From Todiramphus chloris collaris (taxonomy: Eukaryota > Chordata > Aves > Coraciiformes > Alcedinidae), in assembly GCA_025345505.1 (NCBI GenBank), contig JANVCC010000030.1:6996254-7060253 (forward strand): DNA of 64,000 nucleotides, read 5' to 3'. Shown piece after piece: positions 33,642-47,718 of this stretch. The notes under the pieces are model-generated. The model did not search any database. It had not been told where the DNA came from and saw nothing but the letters and a program-made list of their open reading frames with translations. The position numbers were made by a program, and so were the translations under genes. Position 1 is the stretch's first letter. Each line of letters starts with the position of its first letter.

Positions 33642-36600
33642 TCGAGTGAAGCAGCTTAATCTGAGTGTTAACCTGAAAGTCTCAGTTCATCAGAATAAGA
33701 ATTATGGCTAGCTTTCACTCCAGGAGAACTCCATGAAGCCACAGTGCAAGAAAAACTGGGGCAGTTAAGACTCAGCAGAAATAAAAAAACTGCACATTAA
33801 TTCAAGAAGTGAGAACACTAGATTGAGGTTAAAGTTATTTTGCTGCAGGGTGTGGAGAAGAATGTGTTTAGTCTGTAGGCAGGCAACATCACTTCGCTAT
33901 TCTGTAAAGTCTTCTATCCTTATACTGATAGGGAATGTACCGAATACTAAAAGACCCATCCTTTTTCCCTTCTGTTCAGAGGTAATCCTAGACCACTGCT
34001 TTGGATCATCTTGTCTGAGCTTACACAAGACAGACCACATGATTTGTCACAATTACTTTTTGTTTAAACTCCAATATATTGTTAGATTCAGCATTTTACA
34101 GTTGCCAGCAGTAAACAGCATGTCAAAAAATTTAAGAACTTGTAAATGGCTATCAATTTGTTTTGTGTGGCACTAGTGTGCAACAGTAAGAAGTCTCAAC
34201 CTAACTGTAATTCATTTGAATATTAATTACTTGAATACAGCACTGCTGATGAAGATTCAAGGTACTTGCCAGAGGAGAAGCAAACTTGTATTTTTGTTAA
34301 AAGCTTTTTGCTCAAATAATCCCTAACAGATTCTGTAACACTGGAGGTCATCTGCCAGCAGGGAGTAGAGGCTTGGGGAAAACAGAAATCCTGTGCCTGG
34401 GGAGGTCTCTCCCTCGGTAAGTAAGGAGAAACTGGAAAAACACTTCAAAAGAACATGCCCTGGATAATGGGGCTGCTCTTCAGCACTGTTAACTAATTTC
34501 TGGGTTTTTTTTTTGCACCTATAAAAAAGCTATAAAATGTCTGAAAACTACAGTAAGGGCTGAATCATCGGGAAAAGATAAACTATGTCTTGTAATGGAG
34601 GTTCTCTCTTTACACGACACAGGATACGAAGCTGGTACAGTGGGCTCGGACTGGCTGCAGTTCCAGGCTGGTGACAGATGATCTTCCCTGTGCAACTCAA
34701 CACATTATTCAGTCAACTGGAAACTCTTGTCACTTCTCCTCTTAGTATGTCTTCACTTTGAAGCATGTATAATGGGCTTCCTCAACCTTCTATGATCTAC
34801 CTCAGCACACAGATAAACCTTCCCTTCTCTACCTAGGTATCTTCATTTAGTACAGACATCTCTTTGTAGTAAAAACAGCGTATGAGTTATTACCACTACT
34901 TGCCTACCAGTCAATAACAAACAGTCAGATTTCTATGCTAGACTTTCTAGTTTCAGCGTCAAACCAGCACACAAATTTCAGGTCTGTTAAATAATGGGAT
35001 CTGTGGGATGTGTCCTGGAAATAACTCTTGCATTGATTTGTCAGTATAGCAAGTATCTTTCCATTTCAGAAAGTCCCATCAGATAAGCAAAAGGCTCCCG
35101 ACTTCTCCCACCACACCATTTGTACTTTGAGAACAATATAGGACAATTCATTACTGCAAGTTTCCACTGATCCTCTCACTCAAGAAGACTGAACACCATG
35201 CACTGCAATCAGCCCTGGCCTTTATGTCTTCTGTAAAAATGTACTGGATTATTTTTTCCTTCTATCCTACTATTGGCAATATATTCACAAAAATCAGTCG
35301 AAGAGTGCATGTGACATAGTGAACTGTCTCTGACCAGCTGGAGATTACACGTCCTAATTTTTTTTTGTTTTTCACTACTGAAAATACATCACGTTCCAGT
35401 TTGGCCCAATGAAATTCTGCATAAACATACAGAAGGTTGATGGAGATCCAGTACTAACAAAGTCCAAAAGAACAAATAAATGATCTCTGTATTTGGATGG
35501 AAAAAATTTCTCAGGAGACAAGACTTGGACTGTTATTCTTGGTTGATCTCAGACATCTTATATTCCACTGTTATTCCCTTACCGAATAAGCATATTTTAG
35601 CACACTTACCACACATCAGGGAAATAACCTCATCTCTAATTTTTCTGAACAGGAAAATCTAATGTTCTTCAACTCAGAAGAGTGGTTTTGCCTCCCTCAT
35701 TTCCTGTTTGGCAAGTACAACGTCTAGCAAACCAACCTTCCATCTTGAGACTTCTTGCTACTTCAGTACTAGGTTCAGAGAATCAGGTGAACATCAAAGT
35801 CAAAAAAATTAATATCACAGAACTACCAGGTGAGGGACTGAATCTGATTAAAAGCAATATAAATTAACCCCAATAGTCTGATATAATTCTAGACTGCACA
35901 CCTCTATTTGTGTGCAGAGTGAAGTAACTACACTTTCTACATTCCTCCCAATTCGGTTACCTACAGGATCTTAGGTTTCACATTTTTCCACACTCAGCTG
36001 GCAAAAAGCTCTCATTGGGCAACTCCAAGCTAAGACCAATGCACTTCAGCTCACTTTCCCCCGTGTTTCAGTCTCACAAGTTTGTCCTCTGTTTTCAGAG
36101 TCTGAGTGCAGGGTTTGCTATTCTTAGCACTTCTGCCTGATGAAAAGCTTGTTTTCTGTTGATTTGTAACAGAAAGATCACAAAAGCTCTAAGATGCTCA
36201 GATTACAATTCTGCAGCATGCACTCGTCTGATGGCTTTTAGCTTCGCACAGCTCCAAAGCACAGCTCAGGCTGTGAGGGCACATGCTGTATTGACCCAGG
36301 GCTTCACATACACACTGAAACCATCTTTCTTCTCCTTGGCAACAATAAGTAACCTAATAAAAAAGACACAGCGTCTTATAAACAGATTGTTACACTGTTG
36401 CAGAACTCCCCAAGGGCCAACAAGTTTTGACCCAAGAGACTGACATCTCCAGGCATATCAAATTTAAAACAAAGTTTCCAGCACCTCTATCAAAATAGCT
36501 ATCACTTGCTTATGCAAACCACATGCCACCTTAGCCATTTCAGAGAACTCTGAACCTCAAGTCCATTTAAATAGGAAGGTAGATGTTCTGAGGCAGCCAG

Positions 36601-38601
36601 TGGCAGGATGACAAGGGGCAGCTTTAAATAAGGCTGCACTGTGGTTGCATGCAAGAAAACAGAATGAATTTATACACTTTAAAGCAGACTCGACTGCTGT
36701 ATATGTTTATTTCACAGCATTGTGCGTACAAATACAAAAGAAAGTAATTTCCAAAACAAAAAAAAAAAAACCCATTTAGAGCATTATTACAGAACTAAAA
36801 GTAGTATAAAAGAATAGGGATCAAGTGGTTATGATCTTTCCCAGTGCAAGAGAAGGAGACCATAAAATAAAGCTAAATGCTACTACTTAAAATAACCAAA
36901 TGAGAGGAATACTCAGACAACATGCAATTGATCTTAAAGAAAAGAATTGCATTAGTCCAACCTATCTCAAACATTCATCTCTGGGCTCTCATTTCATCAC
37001 ACTAATGCAAGACCATTACATTAATTAGGTTTAGAAGAGCATCTCATTGACAGATGAATCTAATGAAGCCACACAAATAACTTTGGGGATCCTCCTTGGC
37101 CAGTGCAGGATCTTTCCCACAAGTATTAAGACTCTCCCTGTGCCCAAAATACTAAGATTTTCCCCATCTTGCATTCAGTACCCCTGGCTTCCAGAAAACA
37201 AAATATTCCTAAAATACAGCTATATACTGTAACTCATGACCCAGTGATGTTTGTTTTCTTCCAACTTCTGAGAGTTTCTAAAGCAGTAAATTTTCCAGCT
37301 TTCCCATCACATTTGCTTTGATTAGGTAGACCTGGAGTTTTGGAACAGAGCCCAGAATCTTTCTCCCTCCCATGCCACAGAAAGGCCTGATACCTTCCTG
37401 CTCTGTGGCATCAAGACCCCTTTAAAAACAGCTGAAGATTGTGCAGAGCTGTCAAGTTGCCTTCTCCCATTACAAATTCACCCCCAAATTTCTGTCCTCC
37501 ATCATACTCAGCTCTTAACATTACTGTTTATAGGTTTCTCTCCTCTCCTCCAGTCTGCTATTGAAAGCATGTTTCCGATTATTTTCCCTACAAAGGTGTT
37601 AGCTCTAAGAGAAAATACAAATGAAACCTTTCATTCAGAATTTCCAAGTACTGGAGACATTTCTAAAGAATGGGGTAGCAAAGTACATTTGAAATAGGAA
37701 AAAGCTATTGCTTGCATTTCACTTCAGATTACCATTTGCAACTGCAGGTTCATTTTATAGCTCACTTCACCAATTCTGCAGTTGCAAAACACACCCATAC
37801 AATTTTTATACCCAAGAATCTAAGAATCCATCTGTACATGCCAAATCTCAGGTGTCAACATAGATTTAGAAGGATAGCAACTATTGGAATTGATGAAGTT
37901 GCACACTTAAATACTGTAATGAAAATGGGGTCAAATTTCAGACATGAATTAAGACAACACAGATGCTAAAACCACTCAAGAGGAAAGTTTTCCATGGCCT
38001 TGGCTCCACTGCCACGGCACTGTGACCCTCTGGATGTTGTCAGTGCTTGAGAATGTCTGGATAGGACTCATTACAGAGCTATCTGCATGGAATTCAGTGA
38101 CCTGTGACACCAAGAGGATTAGACTAGACAATCTGATTATGTCTTCTGTGAACCTCCTAGAAGAGATGGGTTAGATCCTCCATTCAAAGAGGCTTGACAG
38201 GACCCCCCACTGCTCTTAGACTAGAGGTCTTGCCATTAGCGCTTCCCTGGCCTAAATGAAAGTTAACCTCTCTTTCAGTTGTCCCTGAAAGTTGCTAGTA
38301 TTATTTTTTGTTGAACAGTGAGGACCAGAAAGAAGCTTAGAATTATAATTCTGCTGATACCAAGGAACACAGAGGTGGAGAAGCTGAGAATTTGTGTTGC
38401 TTGGAATTTATGCACAAATCAGCAAAGGTGGCAGAGGGCCCTTGAACTAGAGAGAACCTGTAAAAGAAATGGTGCTCTCATTTTCAAGTTATTCAGGTTT
38501 GTGCCCTAATTCTGCACAGCCAAGAATGAGATAACACAGACATTTTGCTTCCCAATTAATAGACTGTGCCAGTTCTTCCATCATTAAGTGTCATCCATCA
38601 G

Positions 38602-38724
38602 ACTGAAAAGTTTCTATACATGGCCCATTGTTATTGTAAAGAATATAAAGAAGCCTCCTGGCAAATGGAAATGGTGGAACAAAATTTGCTACAGTTGACA
38701 TACGGGAAAAGTGTGACTACACAG
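38602..38724 (+). other. exon-like interval (unproven)
   Basis: A modest acceptor (TCTTCCATCA...CCATCAG) leads into 123 bases ending in ACACAG followed by GTAAGATTT. One frame is open for exactly 41 codons (starts TEKFLYMAHCYCKEYKEASW, ends YGKSVTTQ); the other frames contain stops. It would be phase 0 at both ends. Composition is protein-like but no family is recognised, and no partner exon is certain. Confidence 0.2.
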
Positions 38725-40109
38725 GTAAGATTTCAAGTACCTTCAAAGCAGAAAGAGGCCAGTGCTCCAAAATGTTCAAAGGACAAAAAAATATGAGATC
38801 CACAGAGCAGGAGTCATGAATTATCACAACCACCTGGTTTTAAAACACACTCAGGAAAAAATTGCCCAAATTTTCTAGGATTCTCTAAAAATTAAAACAC
38901 AGCAAAACAGAATAACCTGTGTTTCTCTGAGACAAAACAATTGTGCTGCTCAACTTCTCTTGTTCCTTTTTAGGAAAAAAAAACCCAGAACAACCAAACC
39001 TAAATAAACCCCACAAAAAAGAAAACTGATAGAATCAGGCTACTTTACAACTACAAATACAACTGCACGCACCAGTTACCTGCAGAGAAAGGAGGACCTA
39101 TCACTGAGTAGTGGGCCTCAGGAGGAGCAATCACTACTCCAGAGCAAAGGACAGAAGCTACTGCTAGATGAAAATAAAGCCTACAGTGCTTCATAAGGAA
39201 ATCCACAACAAAGGGTGGCTGCACAGACAGAATTCCTACTACAGCCTTCTTTCAACAGATTATGACAGTACATACCTGACATGACTGGGGAGCCTGAGTT
39301 GATTCCACCACTTTTACTGGAGCACTTCAAAGTTCACAGTTCACCTTGTCTGGAAACAACTTGACTGAAGGCAATCGAGAACAGCTGTACAGACAATAAC
39401 TCATCTCATTTGAGCCTGCTTACAAGGATTGGTGGTGAAGAATCTGTTCTCCCACCTGGGCAATGCTGCAGCTGAGTATCCAGTTCACACCGCCAACACC
39501 AACATAATGAGTCTCTGGATTTCATAATGGGGGATAACATGCAACATTTTTTCCTCTGTGACCATGCTAAACACACACGACCAGCCTGCTGCTTGTATCA
39601 AAAGAAAAGAGAAAACTGTCCTAACCAGATGAATAAGACAGCCCAGCTGGTTCCTGCTTTATCAGCTCAGATTACATGCAGTACTAGACCCAGCTGTTCT
39701 GCCCAGGTCCCAACTGCAGGCTAAACAGCAAGCAAACCAGGCCTCTGAACACGGAAGGAAAAGCACAAAATAGCTGTGACACATGTTTGGAGTCCCCATC
39801 TCTCTACCTTCTTCAGATCGTTGTTCTAAATGATGCTCCCACCCATCCCTAAGTTCTGAGCAGCCCTGAGGTTTGTAATGCTAAGAGCAGCCCTGAGTCT
39901 GTTCCCTATCACGCATGGTACAAGCTGACTGGACCAGGAGTTATCACCAGGCCCAATGGTTCTCATCCAAACCAAAATTCAACTTACAGCTTAGAGTCTC
40001 TGCCCCTTGAAGAACCTTCATGTATCGCTGTGTGCCAAGAAAATGAGTGAGCAAACAGGAAAAAACCCCCAAACAAACAGTGGAGGCAGTGATTGGTAAA
40101 GTCTATTTC

Positions 40110-40620
40110 TGATATTCTTAATGTGTTTAGTGACATCATCCATCACAGGCAGATGTTAGAGATATAAGTTAAACAAATTAAAAGCCTGCTTTTTGCCCTG
40201 GGCATGTTTTGCTTTGTGGCGCTTCTCATTAGTGTGGTTTCCTTCGATGGCTCATTTAGTTTTTGCAGTCCAAATTAGAAATAAAGCAAAAAGTAATTTA
40301 AGCAAACATTTTTGTAGAGCCACTTGCTGGCACCTCAGAACTCAAGAGGCTTGAGAATGGTAGGGAAATAAGGGCTTTCTGTTTATCAACCTCACCACAA
40401 GTTTTTTGATGCTAAAAGGTTTAGGTTCTAAATACTGCCAAGGGAATATTTATTTTCTTAAGAAATACTTCCATGAGGATTTAAAGGTCTGAAGTTGATC
40501 CATCTACACTCAGTGGCCAATGTTAATTGGCAATATCCCTTTAAAAACAAAGGCCCCTAGCTCCAAAGAGGCACTTTGAATGAGAAAACAAATTTGCCTT
40601 TGAGAAGTTCAGATGCCTGA
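40110..40620. promoter_or_regulatory. candidate enhancer-like noncoding block
   Basis: AT-rich with the inverted repeat GCCAATGTTAATTGGC at 40516-40531, that is, two opposed CCAAT boxes four bases apart. It also has CAAATTAGAAATAAAGC, AGTAATTTAAGCAAACA, CCCTTTAAAAACAAAGGCC and TTTGCCTTTGAGAAG, the last two containing SOX/TCF-like CTTTG cores. No repeat or open frame. Function is inferred from motifs only. Confidence 0.25.
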
Positions 40621-43600
40621 AACCTGACATCTTACAAGCAGAAAGAGCTTTCCCCAGGAGAATAAGCTTCCAAAGAAACTGAAGGAAAGGAGAACAGGGT
40701 ATGGGGAAGGAATCTTAAGAACTGAACAGAAAGCTTCCAAGGTCTGTCTACATGAAAGAGTCAAGGCTTAAGACTGTAAGACAACAGTGTCATATAAAAA
40801 CACACAACTTTTTCTCTGTGAAACTAATCATGCCTTAAATTGAAGGTGCAGAAAATGCTAAATATTTGAGTTACACAGTGAATAAGAGAAAGCTCTCACG
40901 CTACTGGCCTCATTACATATCAGGCAGACACAATTACATTCTAGATTACTTAACTGTTTTATATTAATGGCACATAATCCTACATCCCCAAGATGCTCCA
41001 GGGAACTTGGGTGCTTAATGCTGCTGAACTCTTCCCCATATGCTGCCAGTGCAGGAACATGTATCTCCTCACAGTTTAAGTAATACAAGAAGCATCTTTA
41101 CATGTGAGCACCAAACAACGATCCTCTTAAATACAGGTTACACAAGTTATTCCAAGTTCCTTACACTACCCAGAAAATTCCGTAACACCATGGAAATCTA
41201 GTTGCTTTGAAGGATCAATTAAAATAGCTAATTGCACAGACACCTGATGTTTTCCAATCCACAGCTTACTGCAATAAGTAGAACTGTTTTGATTCCTCCC
41301 TATAGAAAGTCATATGGCAGAAAATGTTGTCACAGTAGTGCAAAGTTCTGAGATAACTCTCACTGTGCACAGAGAATATTGCTCATTTGGGTGTGCACTA
41401 CAAAATTTTCAGTATTAGTTAACTTATTCAATTAAGGAAGCTACTTATAATTGGTCATAGCTATTAGTTCTCCTCCTCTGCCTCACAAATCTGTCTGGGT
41501 CAAAAACAGTTACTCCAGCAGAAAACGCCTTCAAAGAGCCATTCCTGTGCTGAAATTGCACTTGTACAGTCTCCCACTTCTCAAAAAAAGGCCCAATACT
41601 TGTCAGATTCTAAACCACATGGAAGAACATAAAAGATGAAGTCAAAAGGCTTTAACTGTTGACTACCTGTGATGCAGAGATATTGCAGATACAAGAAGGG
41701 ACTGACTTACAAAGGCTTTGGCATTACCTTAGTGTAATATTGGTGCAACACCCTCCCACACATCACATGCCTAGAGGCACCACAGATTGCTTTCTAATAG
41801 GTTGAAAAAGGACGCTATCAAATTTCATATCTATGAGTTATTCTTGAGTTACCAATGGGTCCTCTCTCTCAGAAAATAAATTGTGCATCAAACCCTGAGC
41901 TGGCACAAAACTACATAACATCATTAAGGAGGTGGAACTTAAGCAGCCCCAGATGAGAGTGGGCTGAGTTCATCCTCAGCCTCCCATACTGAACACAGGA
42001 ACTGATCTGCAACAGAAATTAATTCTTGACATTTTTAAGGGATAGCTCTACCAAGCCAGTTTTAGGCAGCAGTAGCAGGGGACACATTGTACAAGCTGCT
42101 CCCTGAGCTCCATTTTTAATTTCAGAGGGCATTTCTATGCACAATCTGAGAAGGTCAGGAGGCACAGACAGTACGTGACATTAACAAGTAAGTTCAGACT
42201 CATTTTTTGTCCAAATTTTCTCTGCTATACTCAAAAGAAAATAAGAGGAGTGCTTGCTAAGATTTTTTCCTTATTAGAATTGCTTTAAAAATCCATAGTT
42301 TGGTTTCTAAATTATTCATATATTTGGACTGAACACAGAGTTTGAAAAAACACAGTTCAGAAGTCTTTGTTTTTTAAATAAAATATTTTAGGTATTTTCC
42401 CCAAAGCTTTATACCTTAAAATTAAGAAAAAAAAAGTATTAATTAAAAAAATATTTCTTTAAGGTCCAAACATTTTGGATTAACTAGAAAGGAGTAACCA
42501 AATACCAATGAAACCTCTATTTCAACAGCTCTAAGGAATGTTGATTAGAAAGATTATGTATAGGGCTTTCTAACTCTTCGATACATGTTATGAGAAAAGT
42601 CATAGTAGAGCTACCTACAAGTAAAGCCATAAATAGAACTGGCATCCCATCCATCACCACTGTCACAGACTGGTAAGTTGGTTTCACAGGTCCCTGTGAG
42701 CAACACTTTCTAACACTCTGGTTTTGAGCAGGGGAAATTACTGCACAGAAGCAACCCCAGAGGAAGAGGTACTTTCAGCACATTTTGTGTAACAAGTTCC
42801 CCATCACAGAAGAGATTTCTGGCTTTTTCTTCGGTGTTTTCAACAGCAGTACCCTATTTTGGTAGCTGACAGGCTAATTCAAAAGGCTCAAGTAAACAGC
42901 TGATGGAAAGAGAGACTGAGATGTGATTCAGGAGCCATGTTGGTTTTGTGGTTTGGAAAAGTATTTCAGAGGTTTCAGGAAGAGAGCCCACTGGCTGAAA
43001 CTTGCTTGTTAGGCTCTGGAAATCCAGCTCTTGTGCTAAAGACACAAATGCTCTTTAAAACATACTCCTTTAACTGAAATAGTCTTTAGATATAAGCAGT
43101 GTGTTCCCCAAAAGCTAGTTGATGATGACTGTATCTGTTGCATAAAGAGATTCTATCTTGTCACCTTCAAGTTTGAGGCATGCCTCTACTCAAGGTAGCT
43201 GAAGGGAAAAAAAAAAAAAAAAAGTAGGTCGAATTATTTACAAGTTTGAATTAAATTCAATGCTGTATTTGCTGTGGGATTTAATTGTAAAGTTCCCATT
43301 AACAGTAATGTGAGCTATGGGGATAGAACATAACTCTAAAAATTTATCTGCTACAGTATCAGCAGAGATGCTGGAAAATACGGGGAGGCACGACATCCCA
43401 GTTTGAGCCAGGAACTAAAATCTACCAGTTGCAAAGTAATTCCCCGGATGACAGTAGGAACAGCAGCAGCAGACAGCATGGCTGTTCTGCGTCAGGCTCA
43501 TGCACCACAACACTACTGCCACCGTCTCTGTGTGTTATTCCCCTTGGATGTTAAAGTCTCCTTCATGAATGTGTTTGTTGCCAATAATGCCACATAACTT

Positions 43601-44910
43601 GGAATGTTTCTTTCCATCCTCCAGCAGGTTGCACAGAGCAGGAACAAATGAATGCCAACAGCTGGTAAACCAACTTCCATTTATACTGGTGATGCTTCAG
43701 TGTGGGACGGGTGCAAGAGCAGAACTGCCTTGTCTTCAGTGTCTAACTCCTCCACAAGAGAGCCACATGTGCTGAATTATTTTGCTATAAATCTGACATA
43801 ATATTGTGTGAAGTTCAGTTTATAGGAATAACAGTACTTTAAAAAAGGGTTCCAATACCTGGTTTTTGAAGGTGTTTTTTTAAAGGATTTTTGTCTATGC
43901 CATAAGTCTGCATTTACACACAGAGCTACTTAAATCTCTTAAAGGAAGCTTGAATCTTAATTTCACTGAACAGAAGGGGGAAAACAACTTCATGTTAGAT
44001 CAGGGATATGGACCTATGAACAAGTAAGCAGCTGAGTTTATTTTTTCAAAAGTTTTCTGTTCACAGATGGCTCTGAAAACATCTCCACTCAGTTCCCAGT
44101 TGGAATGACTTCTAAAGCCAGTTACATAAAAGTTTCAGAACTAATAAGGCAGATATCACCACTGTCCCTGTACCTCTTCTAAGTCCTAACCAAAACCATT
44201 TCACATACCTTCATTTATGTACAGAAGAGCAGTATCAGCTTTTTACCAAACCACGGAAAAACCTCAGCAGCTGCTAGTCTCTAGATTAGTAAAATGTAAT
44301 TGGAAGGTAGGTGGTGATGCTAACTCATTAGCACAACCTGCACAAGCACTGGGGATGACTGCCTGCCATGCTCCTCAGTGCAAAGGAACCAATAAAGAAA
44401 CACTTTCTGAAGAGCAGAGATAACAGAGGTCACTAGCATTAGGATCAAGGTTGCAGATAATCTTCAAATTCAAGCCTTAAGGTGCAAGGAAGTCCAGCTG
44501 GCACACATCTGAGTGATCATCTAAACCTAATCCACAAACTGGCAAACTGAATACGGAATTAATTAGAACACACAGAGACTGTAGAAGAACCAAGATTACT
44601 GAACTCCTAATTAAAGAGTTTGATTACCCTGGAAACAGGCTAGTTAGTCTATCTTATCGCCTTCAACTCTGCTTTGGGCAGGCAGAGTTTAGTTCAACTG
44701 GTGCTGTATCTCAAATTAAGCTTCTGTAAAATCTGGCATGCGGTATCAACCTTGGCTGAAAAGCCTGAACAACTGACAGTGAGGTAAACTACCCAAATGT
44801 TTTACTTCTTCAAAACATCAATTTCTCAGAATAGCCTGCCTCACAAGTACGCTGCCATGCTTCACAGAGTGCTACATGATAGAATAGTCACATTCTTAAA
44901 GTGCTTTAGC

Positions 44911-44955
44911 TTTTTTTAGTACTAACTCCATCTTAAACAGATAGTACTAAAAAAA
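44911..44955. repeat. 14-bp perfect inverted repeat (hairpin)
   Basis: The left arm TTTTTTTAGTACTA (44911-44924) is exactly complementary to the right arm TAGTACTAAAAAAA (44942-44955) across a 17-base spacer. The right arm runs on into an A15 tract. It could be a slippage product or a small hairpin; no flanking target-site duplication is obvious. Confidence 0.8.
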
Positions 44956-47396
44956 AAAAAAAAGGGGAAAAATAGCAATTTAAATAAAAACCTAGAAAGG
45001 TTCAGGTTTGATTAACACTAATTTTAGATTCATCACACCTACCTTACCCAGGCATAGTACAATCAAGTTACTCTATTATAAAGTTACTCAGTTTCCTGCC
45101 AGTGAAATTCTCTGCATCTCTAAATAAAATGTCTGTTATTCATGCATTCCAGGAACTGAGAAGCACACTGCTCAAAAAGGAATTATCCAAAAATACTGCA
45201 GAACAACATTCTGTTCACTTTTATAAGTTTGTTGGGGGGGGAAATTGTTACATACTTCAAAAACCCCACATTTGATTCATGTAATTTATGACATGTAATA
45301 TAGAAACATATAGACAAAAAATTTTTCATGCCCACATTACAGCAATGCATTAATCTGAATTCCAGATGGAATTCAAGTAGGTCACTCCGCTTAAAAATTC
45401 TTATTGTGTACTGTATTGGGAGTTTGCTCACACTTTCCTCTTCCAATAAAGCATTTTTTAAACAAAAAATTTGCTCCCCAAAACACAGCAACATATCACA
45501 ATATGACACAGCATGGACAGAGCATAGAAAACACATCAGCTAGTCTCCAGAAACCAAACCATTTCCTTCAATGTTTAATAGGAACTTTTCACTAAACAAA
45601 GGTGGAAATCTGCCTCAATTCACTACCCAAACAGTTCTTTTTAAAGAAACATTTATGAGAACTGTATTAACAATAAATCTCCAACTGAAGGACAAGGTGA
45701 GCCACACTCAAGTATTATCTTCCTACAGACCACTTGAATCCCCTATTTTTCCCTCATTCCAATCTCAGCTCCCACTGTTTTCTAACAGGTCGTCTGCACA
45801 GGCAATAATTAATACTGTCACAAAGCACACTGCAAAAGCTGGGGGATGAAAAAAGGACTTCCAGAATCAGGTGCCCAGGATGATTAAAAGTCCTCTATTC
45901 AAACAAGAGAGATTAGAACCAAGATTTTTGTTGAACTGCACCTCTTCATTTTTTATTTCCAAAAGCACTGTGAACTATGTCTTCATATTCTGTTCATTTC
46001 AAGGCATTCTTTTTGCAATTTTTTCAGCAAAGTAGTAACCTGGTTGATATTAGGTATTAGTTTATTAAGCATATGATTTTTTTTTTCCCCCGACTTGTAT
46101 GTTTTTTCTGCTTTAGACAACATCACTTCTACCCAGAAGTAAAATTCCAAGTTTTCATCTGAAATGACCTATTTTCAAAATGTAATTAAAGGCGGAATCT
46201 GGTCAGGGCATTAAGTGCCATACACATGCACAGTTAGATGAAAAACTGTACTTCCTTCATCTTTTTTTTTTTTCAAGGTAGTAGACTTCCAAGAGAGGGA
46301 CTTGCTATGTAAAATTATTGTTTTCGTAAGCAAGGAATACAAGCATGAAGAAACCAGGCTTTGTCCATGGCTATGACTGGTTTTAGAACAGAACCAAGGA
46401 CCAGTCAAATTTCCTGAGACATAATTACCTGCTGATTTATCTGGAAAAATGGTAGCAATACAAATATATTTTTAAACACTTCTGGAGACTTTCATGGACT
46501 ACTGCCTTGGAAAGAAAAAAACATTTTGTCTCCATTTGTCATTTAAATCCCAAAGTAAACCAGTGAGAGAAACATATCAGAGTTCTCATTAAATGGGAAA
46601 AACTTTCTTTCAAATCTGTGCAAGACAAAAAGTCAACAAGCTAGTGAACTAAATACAGATTGCAAAGAAAGACAGCCCTACACACACCTCTCCACCCACG
46701 CAACCCTCCCCCTAACCAGTGGTTGAGAAGAGTTTTTAAAATGCAAATTACATCTCCAGATAGGAAAAAATCCTTACACGTATAAAACCTCTCAACCTAG
46801 TACTTTAATTTGAGGATGACTTATAGATTAATGTTCGTGCTATAAAACATCAGTGCTGTTTTTAACTTGCCTTTCTGCTTTCCCATCAGATTTACTGCAG
46901 CAGAATTGAACCAGGGTTGTAAAGAGCATGAGTAGTTAAAGAAATTCTATTTGATCCTGGAAATAGTTTCAGAATGGACAATTAAATACATTTTTCCAGC
47001 AACTTAGATAGTCTCAGCAGTCAGTGTTGTAATTTGTCGTAAAGCCTACCTCACATGAAATATTGTGGCTATCAGCCTTCAGCTTTTTAATAGTGCCATG
47101 CCGACCACGAGAGCTCTTTAATAAAGCAAAAGTATAAAAAGACCAGAATAGAGAACATTTTTCATCTTCCTTTCTCAAAACTAAAAAATCCTCAGACTCT
47201 TGAGATGAAAGGCACCACTAAGAAGACTTTTATATTAATTGTCTACGATACGCAATTCAAACATTCCCACAGGAAAATGCTAATCTGAGAGTGATATTAA
47301 TACAAGCATGACTTAATGACACCAAGTAGGACTGCATGCAGATCAAACAAGACTTTCAACAAGTTTGGGCATGGGGACAGCAGAGAAATGTCTCAC

Positions 47397-47418
47397 TTTT
47401 TTTTTTTTTTTTTTTTTT
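47397..47418. repeat. T22 homopolymer
   Basis: Twenty-two consecutive T with no retroposon body attached on either side. Confidence 0.85.
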
Positions 47419-47718
47419 AATATGGAAGAAGCATTTTGCTGAAGGACTTAACTTCTGCTCTCCTAATGAAGGAGCATACTTCTCTTATGGCATACTTTCT
47501 CTCACCTGGAGTCAACTCAAGACATACTTTGAATTTCTGTACAGTATCCAATGCAGGCAGCTCCTGACCTCAGTTGTCATCTCTACACATTACAATAACA
47601 AATAGTAAGAAACATTCCAAATATAGAAACAGCACTCGCTGCATGAGGAAGTAAACCACCTAATTCTTTCGTATTTTTTTTTTTAATATATACATTTTTA
47701 TATAAAAGCCAAGACATA

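Larger units (their letters stand above)
32848..40109. other. unique noncoding DNA with low-complexity patches
   Basis: A-rich tract at about 32930-33050, A20 at 33622-33641, A12 near 36757 and an A/C-rich patch at 38970-39030. A short phrase at 38110-38135 vaguely recalls a CR1 3' end but is not enough to call. An exon-like interval lies at 38602-38724. No gene can be supported. Confidence 0.42.
40621..47718. other. unique noncoding DNA with simple repeats
   Basis: Holds an A17 run (43207-43223), a perfect 14-bp inverted repeat with an A15 tail (44911-44963), a T12 run (46262-46273) and a T22 run (47397-47418). An AT-rich patch lies at 42280-42470. Small frames are unrecognised. Confidence 0.42.

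Noticed and set aside
35607-35641. 35-base - strand exon with good acceptor and GTAAGTG donor
   Set aside because: Too short to judge; similar pairs occur by chance several times in the window.
38100-38140. Possible CR1 3' end (GATTAGACTAGACAATCTG)
   Set aside because: Only a short phrase resembles CR1 and the flanks do not continue the family text.
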